Positions 49,298 to 55,432 of a stretch of DNA of 55,432 nt are shown here, in pieces. Every line of letters starts with the position of its first letter. Positions within the stretch are counted from its first letter, which is position 1. The position numbers and the translations under genes were made by a program. This DNA is from an uncultured Anaerolineae bacterium. GTDB taxonomy: Bacteria > Chloroflexota > Anaerolineae > Anaerolineales > Villigracilaceae. The notes below the pieces were generated by a model, which searched no databases, was not told the DNA's origin, and worked only from the letters and a program-made list of their open reading frames with translations. The stretch lies in assembly GCA_903908605.1 (NCBI GenBank), contig CAIVSQ010000011.1:1-55432 (forward strand). Reading direction: 5' to 3'.

Positions 49298-50455
49298 ATG
49301 AGTGTATCTCGACTGAAGCACATCACCAAAATCGGTGTGGAGCAAATGGGAGATCTGGCCAATACGTTGAAAGACCCCGAGGTGCTGCGGTTGGAAAACC
49401 TGGATACCGATCTTCGACCACCCCAAAGCGCACTCGAGCATACCCATCGGGCGGTGGATGATGACGATGCGAATAGCTACCTGCCGTTTTTTGGCTTGGA
49501 TGTGCTGCGCCAGGCTGCCTCAGGCCTGGTCGGCAGGCAATCTGGGCAGCAGTATGACTGGAAGACTGAATGTGTAATCAGTGCCGGTGGTTTATCGGGC
49601 ATATTGAATGTATTACTGGCGACGCTTGAGCCGGGTGATGAGGTCTTGATGACCGACCCAATTTATGTAGGCTTGATCAATCGTGTTCGCCTGGCGGGGG
49701 GTGTTCCCCGGTTCGTGCCCCTGGTACCTTCGCCTGCTGGTTGGCGCCTCGATGTGGAGGCACTGGCGCGGATCGACCCGGCTCCGGTCAGGGCGATGCT
49801 GGTGATGAGCCCGGCCATGCCATCCGGGGCGGTATTTAATCAGGCCGAGTGGCAGGCTTTGGTTGAGTTTTGCCAGCGCGCCGGCTGTTGGTTGATCAAC
49901 GATTCCGCCATGGAGCGTATCTTGTACGATGGGCGCAGCGTGATTCACCCGGCTTCATTTCCGGGCATGCGTGAACGGGTCATTACGGTAGGGGCTGCCT
50001 CGAAGGAATACCGCATGATTGGTTGGCGGGTCGGATGGGTTGTTGGACCTGCGCAGATTATTGCGGATGTTGGCCGGGTGAGCATTAGCAATGTAGTTTG
50101 CCAGACCGGTATTGCCATGGGCGCAGTGGCAGCAGCCATTAATAACCCGCAGGACGGCATTCAGGAAAGTGTGGTGGAATGGCAGCGCCGGCGTGATGTT
50201 ATCCTGGACGAATTAGCCGATTTCACTGTAATTCCCCCACACGGTGGTTGGTCACTTTTCCTGGATGTTGCGCGTCTTGGGTTTGATAGTGCCAGCGCGT
50301 CAAAAAGGTTGATTGAATTGGGCAAAATCGCAGCCACACCGATGGTAAATTGGGGCAGCGCCAACAGCGATAAATATGTGCGTTTTGTTTTTGCCAATGA
50401 GCCAGTGGAGCGCTTGCGAGGGATTGGGACGCGGGTCAGGAGAGCACTCACCTGA
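49298..50455 (+). CDS. PLP-dependent class I/II aminotransferase
   Basis: Fold-type I aminotransferase. PLP Lys236 in GAASKEYRMIGWRVGW, the phosphate-binding Arg following, DPIYVGLIN and an Asn-Asp pair (LINDSAMERILYD). VRFVFAN near the C-terminus carries the substrate-carboxylate Arg. 385 residues, a little short at the N-terminus compared with aspartate aminotransferases. GGGAG lies about 9 bases before the ATG. The substrate is not determined. Confidence 0.92.
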   Translation: MSVSRLKHITKIGVEQMGDLANTLKDPEVLRLENLDTDLRPPQSALEHTHRAVDDDDANSYLPFFGLDVLRQAASGLVGRQSGQQYDWKTECVISAGGLSGILNVLLATLEPGDEVLMTDPIYVGLINRVRLAGGVPRFVPLVPSPAGWRLDVEALARIDPAPVRAMLVMSPAMPSGAVFNQAEWQALVEFCQRAGCWLINDSAMERILYDGRSVIHPASFPGMRERVITVGAASKEYRMIGWRVGWVVGPAQIIADVGRVSISNVVCQTGIAMGAVAAAINNPQDGIQESVVEWQRRRDVILDELADFTVIPPHGGWSLFLDVARLGFDSASASKRLIELGKIAATPMVNWGSANSDKYVRFVFANEPVERLRGIGTRVRRALT

Positions 50456-50541
50456 GATCCGGAAGTAACCGGCAGGCAGCCTAAAATACGCGCGTGGGCC
50501 GTTATTTGTGAAAATTGCAAGAAAAAGTGCCCGGGTTGTAG

Positions 50542-50547
50542 TAAAAT
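50542..50547 (+). promoter_or_regulatory. Candidate -10 of the metG leader transcript
   Basis: TAAAAT ends 7 bases before ATG 50555. The best upstream -35 match, TTGCAA (50515-50520), is 21 bases away, too far for this hexamer but 18 bases from the overlapping TAGTAA. Confidence 0.35.
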
Positions 50548-50554
50548 ATTGCCC

Positions 50555-50617
50555 ATGCAAAAAATATTCGTTTCGATGTCCATGCCCAGGCTGCGCTTGC
50601 AGTTCATTGCCAGATGA
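50555..50617 (+). CDS. Putative 20-codon leader peptide upstream of metG
   Basis: ATG 50555 to TGA 50615-50617. The peptide has Met at positions 1, 8 and 10 (VSMSM) and is Arg/Leu-rich afterwards. The stop codon lies at the base of the first leader hairpin. There is no Shine-Dalgarno; the -10 box 7 bases upstream would give a leaderless start. Its Met codons make it a candidate sensor of charged Met-tRNA for metG, but coding is not proven. Confidence 0.35.
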   Translation: MQKIFVSMSMPRLRLQFIAR

Positions 50618-50640
50618 ACTGCGGGACGGTTTAGGCCGTC
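50599..50640 (+). promoter_or_regulatory. Hairpins of the metG leader
   Basis: Hairpin A: GCAGTTCA (50599-50606) with TGAACTGC (50615-50622), loop TTGCCAGA. Hairpin B: GACGG (50625-50629) with CCGTC (50636-50640). The loop segment GCCAG (50609-50613) is complementary to CTGGC (50653-50657) in the 5' arm of the terminator that follows, so alternative pairing is possible. Confidence 0.5.
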
Positions 50641-50650
50641 TGACGAACCC

Positions 50651-50677
50651 TGCTGGCGAAAGCCAGCATTTTTCTTT
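50651..50677 (+). terminator. Intrinsic terminator in the metG leader
   Basis: TGCTGGC, tetraloop GAAA, GCCAGCA, then TTTTTCTTT. It lies 62 bases before metG and about 100 bases into the leader transcript. Confidence 0.85.
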
Positions 50678-50738
50678 AATAGCTAATCTAAAATTTCCAA
50701 ATTTTTGAGCGAAATATCTCGCTTACCCGGAGGAACCC

Positions 50739-52526
50739 ATGCCCGAAAATATCTTGATTGCCATTGCCTGGCCATACGCCAACGCTGAAATTCACGTTGG
50801 CAATATCACCGGCTCGCACCTGCCAGGTGATATTGTCGCGCGCTTCCATCGTCTTAAGGGCGATCACGTCCTGATGGTCAGCGGCACTGATTCGCACGGT
50901 ACCCCGGTGACCATTGCCGCTGAAAAAGAAGGCGTGCCGGTCGAATCCGTCTATAAGAAATACCACAAAGGTTTCCTGGAACTTTTTCAGCAGGCCGGTA
51001 TTACCTATGACCTTTTCACCTCCACCCATACCCAAAATCATTTCAAGGTATCGCAGAGTATTTTCCTGGCCCTCAAGAAGAACGGTTTCCTCTTCACCAA
51101 GGTTGAACCGCAATGGTATTCTCCTTCGGCCGGTAAGTTCCTGCCCGACCGGTTTGTGGAAGGCACCTGCTATATTTGCGGCTATAAGGAAGCCCGCTCT
51201 GACCAATGCGACCAGTGCGGTAATGTGCTCGAGGCTGCCAAACTGATTACCCCGCGCTCGAAGGTGGATGGTTCCACGCCGGTGCTGCGCGATACAGAAC
51301 ACTTTTATATTGATCTCTCCAAGTTGGAGCCCGATGTCAAGAATTTCCTGCGAGAACGTTCCGCACATATGCGTGACACGGTTCTGGGTGAATCGCTTGG
51401 CAAAATTGAGGCTGAAGGGCTCAAACCGCGCCCGATCACCCGCGACCTGGACTGGGGTATCCCCGTGCCGGTTGAGGGTTGGGATGGCAAGTGCCTGTAC
51501 GTCTGGTTTGAAGCCGTCATCGGTTATCTTTCGGCAGCCATTGAGTGGAGCCAGGTTTCCGAAGGTGATTGGAAGGATTGGTGGGTCAACCCGGCTGCCA
51601 AGCATTATCATTTTATCGGCAAGGACAATATTTTCTTCCACACCTCGCTTTGGCCGGCTCAGTTGATGGGGGTGAGTGATCAGTTTGTTGAAATCTTCAC
51701 GGGTGAGAAGGGTGTGCGCCTGACCCTGCCTTATGATGTGCCCGCCAACCAATTCATGAACATGGAAGGCCAGAAGATCAGCGGTTCACATCATTGGGGC
51801 GTGTGGGGATTGGATTTCCTCTCGCGTTATGACCCCGATGCGCTGCGTTATTACCTGACGGTCAACATGCCCGAAAACAAGGACAGCGATTGGGATTGGT
51901 CCGAGTTTGTTACCCTGAACAACAACCAACTGGTGGCTACCTGGGGTAACCTGGCCAACCGTATGCTGTCTTTTAGCTACAAGACTTGGGAGGGTCACGT
52001 ACCCGCCATCGACCCGGCCAACCTGCGCGAGGCTGACCTGGCCCTGCTGGCAACGATTGAGGCCGGCTTTGAATCGGTTGGCAAGGAATTGGATTCAGTC
52101 CACCTGCGCGCTGCGCTGGGTGAGGCCATGCGGCTTTCCACCGAGGTCAACCGCTATATCGACGCCAACGCACCCTGGACCAGTATCAAGACCGACCGTG
52201 AAGCCGCCGCGCTGACCGTGTACACCGCGCTCAAGGCGATTGATTCACTCAAGGTGTTGTTTGCACCGGTTCTACCTTTCGCCAGCGAGAAACTGCACGT
52301 TATCTTTGGGTACAGCAATCCACTGTTCGGCGAGCAGTACGTCGAGACCATCCAGGATTCTCTCGGCGAGCACACAGGCTTGCGCTATCGCGCGCCTGAA
52401 GGCCAGGCCCCGGCCTGGAAACCGAGCGATCTTCAGCCAGGGCAGGCGCTGAACCAGCCCTTGCCGCTCTTCAAGAAGCTGGAAGAAAAAGTAGCCATAG
52501 AGGAACGTGCCCGGTTGGGCAATTAA
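50739..52526 (+). CDS. metG: Methionyl-tRNA synthetase
   Basis: Class I synthetase charging tRNA-Met. 595 residues. The HIGH motif reads HVGN (19-22), GTDSHGTP follows, and a double-knuckle zinc site C-x2-C / C-x2-C begins at Cys144 (CYICG, CDQCG). The adenylate-binding FIGKDNIFFH is normal. The KMSKS loop reads KISGS (346-350), lacking the second Lys. The C-terminal helical anticodon domain (NNNQLVATWGNLANR) is present; no EMAPII-like extension. GGAGG lies 7-8 bases before the ATG. It is preceded by a terminator-containing leader that probably controls expression. Confidence 0.96.
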   Translation: MPENILIAIAWPYANAEIHVGNITGSHLPGDIVARFHRLKGDHVLMVSGTDSHGTPVTIAAEKEGVPVESVYKKYHKGFLELFQQAGITYDLFTSTHTQNHFKVSQSIFLALKKNGFLFTKVEPQWYSPSAGKFLPDRFVEGTCYICGYKEARSDQCDQCGNVLEAAKLITPRSKVDGSTPVLRDTEHFYIDLSKLEPDVKNFLRERSAHMRDTVLGESLGKIEAEGLKPRPITRDLDWGIPVPVEGWDGKCLYVWFEAVIGYLSAAIEWSQVSEGDWKDWWVNPAAKHYHFIGKDNIFFHTSLWPAQLMGVSDQFVEIFTGEKGVRLTLPYDVPANQFMNMEGQKISGSHHWGVWGLDFLSRYDPDALRYYLTVNMPENKDSDWDWSEFVTLNNNQLVATWGNLANRMLSFSYKTWEGHVPAIDPANLREADLALLATIEAGFESVGKELDSVHLRAALGEAMRLSTEVNRYIDANAPWTSIKTDREAAALTVYTALKAIDSLKVLFAPVLPFASEKLHVIFGYSNPLFGEQYVETIQDSLGEHTGLRYRAPEGQAPAWKPSDLQPGQALNQPLPLFKKLEEKVAIEERARLGN

Positions 52527-52969
52527 ACTACAACGAAGCCAGGCTGTGAATTAATGAATTTTCAGACAGGAAGTGTGCCTGTTTACAATTGAACTCGGAA
52601 AAAAGGGTGGTAGAAGGCTTTTTTGCTCAGAACCGCATTTGGATGCCATGGTATTTTGGAGCATGATCTTCGCTCCAAAATACCTGCTGCGGGGCATTTC
52701 TTTTGGCCTGCGCTGTTTAGCCCTGCACAGATAATTCAACCAAACAAATCCCACAAGTCATAAAAGGCCCCGGCTTGGGCATCACCGCGATGCGAAAAAA
52801 TTCTGAACCATAACCGGCGGGTACTGATTTGTGATAAAATGCACAAATGCCGGCGATTTTAGCTGCATCAGGGCTGGCTGTTCTTGATTGGTAACATGCT
52901 CAGGGAAAGACTTATTGCGCCAATTTAGCCTCCGAATAAACAACAATTTCAAATAAAAGTGGGCACTTC
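52527..52969. other. 443-base AT-rich intergenic region
   Basis: No convincing gene. It holds a 13-bp inverted repeat GGTATTTTGGAGC / GCTCCAAAATACC (52650-52662 with 52672-52684) without a T run. A short stem ACAGG/CCTGT near 52565-52580 is possibly a weak metG terminator. An extended -10 (TGA TAAAAT, 52832-52840) probably serves the gene at 52970. A 15-codon open frame (52847-52894) starts 6 bases after that -10. Confidence 0.5.
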
Positions 52970-53881
52970 ATGAGTAACCTCGACATTGATAACAGCCATC
53001 TTTCGGCGGCTCAACAAACAAGATTAAGCTGGACCAAATTCATACCGGCGTATGATCAACTTCCGCCGGCCTACCAAAAGGATTACGATGCGCTTTTTAC
53101 GGTGGGCAGCAAGTTCCCCTACACGCTTTGGACTCCGGGCTATGCAGATTTACTAAAACCAGTCCCCGAAAGACTGATATGTTGCGCGGAAGAGTCTATG
53201 ACCATTTTTGAAAAACGCGGCGAAAAAATCCGGAACGTCTACATGAAATATGATTCGATCAATTACATTGAGAATGGAATTGTGTTGTTGCATTCCTGGT
53301 TGACCATTTTTGGAATCGACCAGAACGGAGAAACCGCAGCTCCAAGTATCCGCTACAACACGGTTAGCGAGGAATTGCTCCTGCCAGTTATAGCCAGCCT
53401 GCGCGCCATCCCCAACTTGCAGAGTGGCAGCCAGCTTGAGGTTGAAAAATCCAGGTTCAATTATTTGAGCAATATCAATTTTAAATTTATGAACTATGGT
53501 CTGCAAAGTATTCGAAACGGGGACCAGGTTTTGAAAATTATGATGCAGGCTGAAATTCGCAAGGAAATTGTGCGAATTTTAGGGAAAAGTTTTTCAAAAC
53601 AGGTTACCCCGGCACATATTTTTATCCTGACCACGGACGAGATTATCAGCATCCGCAACACCGGCAAGGTTTCGACCTATGGCGGTATTTGGAATTACAT
53701 ACCAAGAAAAAATATATGCTCCGTTTCACTTGCTAACGATGACAATGGCAGGTTTATTCTAGGTCTGCAGTTCCAATCAGGCCAGCAAATCAGCATGATC
53801 TATGATGAATCTCAAAAATCGGAGATCGAAAATTTGCGGGATGTAATCCGTGCCGATTTATCAGAGACAGTTGTGGCCTAA
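52970..53881 (+). CDS. Hypothetical protein with two PH-like halves
   Basis: Not recognised as a named family. 303 residues, no signal peptide or membrane segment. The C-terminal part (residues about 195-300) has the strand pattern of bacterial PH-like domains: HIFILTTDEIISIRN, then IPRKNICSVSL, FILGLQFQSGQQISMIYD and a final helix SEIENLRDVI. Residues about 65-115 (ERLICCAEESMTIFEK, YMKYDSINYIENGIVLLHSWLTIFG) show a similar pattern, so it may be a tandem. The gene is visibly AT-richer than its neighbours, hinting at later acquisition. The ribosome binding site is weak. Confidence 0.65.
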   Translation: MSNLDIDNSHLSAAQQTRLSWTKFIPAYDQLPPAYQKDYDALFTVGSKFPYTLWTPGYADLLKPVPERLICCAEESMTIFEKRGEKIRNVYMKYDSINYIENGIVLLHSWLTIFGIDQNGETAAPSIRYNTVSEELLLPVIASLRAIPNLQSGSQLEVEKSRFNYLSNINFKFMNYGLQSIRNGDQVLKIMMQAEIRKEIVRILGKSFSKQVTPAHIFILTTDEIISIRNTGKVSTYGGIWNYIPRKNICSVSLANDDNGRFILGLQFQSGQQISMIYDESQKSEIENLRDVIRADLSETVVA

Positions 53882-54085
53882 CAGGGCTGAGTTAGGGTGT
53901 GTATCTTATTTCAAAAGGGCTGTATCCAGGTGGGAGAAAAATCCGAAAAGGGGTGGGGCAGTGATCGTTTTTCGTTGCTTTGAGCCGCAATAGCGTAAAC
54001 CGTGCAATAGATGAGCAAATACAAGGTAAAGAACAGGCTGCTCCTGGTGGCAGGCTTCCGCACGGCCCCGGTTTGAATTGCAGGC

Positions 54086-55336
54086 CTAAATCGCCACCTG
54101 CTCGACCCTGCGTTTATCAGGGATGAGGAAGAGCAGGAACCCGATCAGGCGCAGGCCAGCGCTGAGCAGCAACGCCCCGCCCAGGCCGATGTAATCTGCC
54201 AGAAAGGTGCCCAACATGGGCGCCAGCATGGCCGATAGATACTGCATCGATTGTGCCAGGGCCACGAAGGTGGCGCTGTACTCGGGGGGGACCGTTTTCA
54301 TCAACTCATCAAAGAAAACCAGGTCGAGTCCGGATTGGAAAAGCCCCGCCACGGCGGCAAAGATGTACACCATCTCGACACTGGGTGTCAGGGCGGTCAG
54401 GGCCGGGTAGAGTACCATGCCCAGGCTGGTGGCCAGCAGTACCGAGCGGCCGCCCCAATTGCGTGAGACCCACGGCCAAAAGAAATACCCGACCAGCATA
54501 ACAGAGGTCATGGTCATGGTGATGGTGCCGATCTGGCTATCGCTGGCATGGAGCTGCTTGACAAAAAATAATGGCATGATCGGCGCGCTAAGGGCCAATG
54601 CCGAGAGATAAACGAAGCGCTTATACGAGAAGGACACAAAAGCCGGGGCGCTGCGCAGTAATTGTGCGTAATTCTTGAGCGAATCCAGCCAGGATTCTGC
54701 CTGCGTGAGCGGGACAGGGGCTTGATCTGGGATGATGATGTGGCTGGAGAAATAGAAGCTGATCAGCCCGCCCAGCGAAAGCCCGAGGAACATGATGCCA
54801 TAATTGAGCGGGAAGGTTACCAGGTCGATTACGCGCGTGATCATAAAAGTGAAAGCGATGCTGGTGATGCCAAAAATGGCCCAGCGCCGGCTGAGCAGGT
54901 TGTAGCGTCCCTCCGGGCCGGCTACGGCGTTCATTACCACCGAAAATGCCACTGCCAAGGCAGTGGAGGGCACGGTAGCGAAGGCCCAAATGGCCAGGGT
55001 GCCAAGGACGGTGTACTGCCTGGGCATAAAAAGCGTGATCAGGCCGGTTAGAAAATAACAGGCGATTACAATCAGGCGCGAATAACTGAACCATGGGATA
55101 ATGTTGCGCCGTGTTTGTAAAAAACGGCCGACCACAATGGCCAGCACCAAGCCGGTGATACCAGGCATGGAGGAGAGCAGGCCAACCTGAAAATTGCTGG
55201 CACCCATGCGCGTCAGGAAGACAGGCAGGAAGGGCGCGGCGACGTTGGGGATGCTGACGCCGATTGCATCAATTTGCACATACCTGAAATTGCGCTTCTT
55301 GGTTTCTTCCGGGGAGAGTGTCGAATCTGTATTCAT
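54086..55336 (-). CDS. Major facilitator superfamily transporter
   Basis: 416 residues with about 12 hydrophobic segments in two halves joined by a polar linker (about residues 205-225, PDQAPVPLTQAESWLDSL). The short cytoplasmic N-terminus is rich in Lys and Glu. The 2-3 loop motif (GRFLQTRRNI) is a loose version of the MFS G-x-x-x-D-R-x-G-R-R signature. The substrate is unknown and no regulator is adjacent. The start lacks a Shine-Dalgarno; a perfect TATAAT (55359-55364, minus strand) lies 22 bases upstream, leaving a leader of about 15 bases. Confidence 0.88.
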   Translation of the reverse strand: MNTDSTLSPEETKKRNFRYVQIDAIGVSIPNVAAPFLPVFLTRMGASNFQVGLLSSMPGITGLVLAIVVGRFLQTRRNIIPWFSYSRLIVIACYFLTGLITLFMPRQYTVLGTLAIWAFATVPSTALAVAFSVVMNAVAGPEGRYNLLSRRWAIFGITSIAFTFMITRVIDLVTFPLNYGIMFLGLSLGGLISFYFSSHIIIPDQAPVPLTQAESWLDSLKNYAQLLRSAPAFVSFSYKRFVYLSALALSAPIMPLFFVKQLHASDSQIGTITMTMTSVMLVGYFFWPWVSRNWGGRSVLLATSLGMVLYPALTALTPSVEMVYIFAAVAGLFQSGLDLVFFDELMKTVPPEYSATFVALAQSMQYLSAMLAPMLGTFLADYIGLGGALLLSAGLRLIGFLLFLIPDKRRVEQVAI

Positions 55337-55358
55337 CGTGTTTTATCTTACTGGATTG

Positions 55359-55364
55359 ATTATA
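55359..55364 (-). promoter_or_regulatory. -10 box of the MFS gene
   Basis: A perfect TATAAT on the minus strand, 22 bases before the ATG; no convincing -35. The rest of the right edge (55365-55432) shows no gene. Confidence 0.45.
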
Positions 55365-55432
55365 ATACCCAAAATAAGACTTTTGCCCGCGCTGGCTATC
55401 CCCCAGGCTACGAAATTATTCCTAGAAAGTGA

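Noticed and set aside
50551-50738. T-box or SAM riboswitch in the metG leader
   Set aside because: The T-box core (AGGGTGGNACCGCG type) and the conserved SAM-I/SAH cores were looked for by eye and not found, so only an unnamed leader is claimed.
52551-52754. 67-codon minus-strand open frame after metG
   Set aside because: No ribosome binding site, no recognisable features, and it spans the 13-bp inverted repeat.

Overview
The window looks like chromosomal DNA of a Chloroflexota bacterium, most likely class Anaerolineae. This is inferred from the GC-rich housekeeping set, the Agl23-like membrane protein fused to NHL repeats, the type 2 isopentenyl-diphosphate isomerase beside a prenyl synthase, the DUF1028 and DUF2917 proteins and the frequent GTG/TTG starts. 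No rRNA, tRNA, CRISPR array, insertion sequence or prophage gene was seen. Almost every gene is recognisable and the coding density is very high.

Layout. 1-2178 (minus): a PIG-L deacetylase cut by the window edge and a hybrid sensor kinase. 2305-6802 (plus): carAB behind a strong promoter and a candidate leader attenuator. 6812-8874 (minus): isoprenoid pair fni and a prenyl diphosphate synthase, divergent from acpP (plus). 9338-11337 (minus): sucC-sucD. 11542-16567: two polytopic GT-C-like membrane proteins facing each other across a bidirectional terminator. 16656-23184 (minus): rlmN, a HAD phosphatase coupled to a DUF1028 protein, clpP, a degenerate UvrD-like ATPase and a dienelactone hydrolase. 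23359-29514: tsaD (plus) facing tsaC, prmC, prfA, a 46-residue membrane protein and uvrC (minus). 29627-30863 (plus): a CinA-C amidohydrolase and an MTA/SAH-nucleosidase-like protein. 30860-36970 (minus): a six-gene run of cysteine desulfurase, mnmA, a small membrane protein, an S9 peptidase, trmI and a CoA-type Nudix hydrolase. 37037-40033 (plus): a THUMP methyltransferase, a lipoprotein polysaccharide deacetylase and an SDR. 40112-42556: DUF2917 protein (minus), MocR regulator (plus), 5-formyl-THF cyclo-ligase (minus). 42698-47275 (plus): phosphoglucomutase, TatD, polyprenyl synthase and an FAD oxidoreductase. 47336-52526 (plus): YceD, sigma-70 factor, aminotransferase and metG with a structured leader. 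52970-55336: an AT-rich orphan with PH-like halves and an MFS transporter.

A functional thread is translation and RNA modification: t6A synthesis (TsaC/TsaD), s2U34 (cysteine desulfurase plus MnmA), m1A58 (TrmI), m2A (RlmN), a THUMP methyltransferase, RF1 with its methyltransferase PrmC, and MetRS. A second thread is isoprenoid and envelope building: Fni, two prenyl synthases, the GT-C proteins, the phosphohexomutase and the NodB-like deacetylase.

The most interesting signals are regulatory. The metG leader has a short Met-containing open frame followed by hairpins and an intrinsic terminator. The carAB leader has a terminator just before its ribosome binding site. Several genes have a -10 box only 7-9 bases before the start codon and no Shine-Dalgarno, which implies leaderless mRNAs. 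A repeated operator-like motif precedes the MocR gene. All are read by eye and none has been folded or searched.
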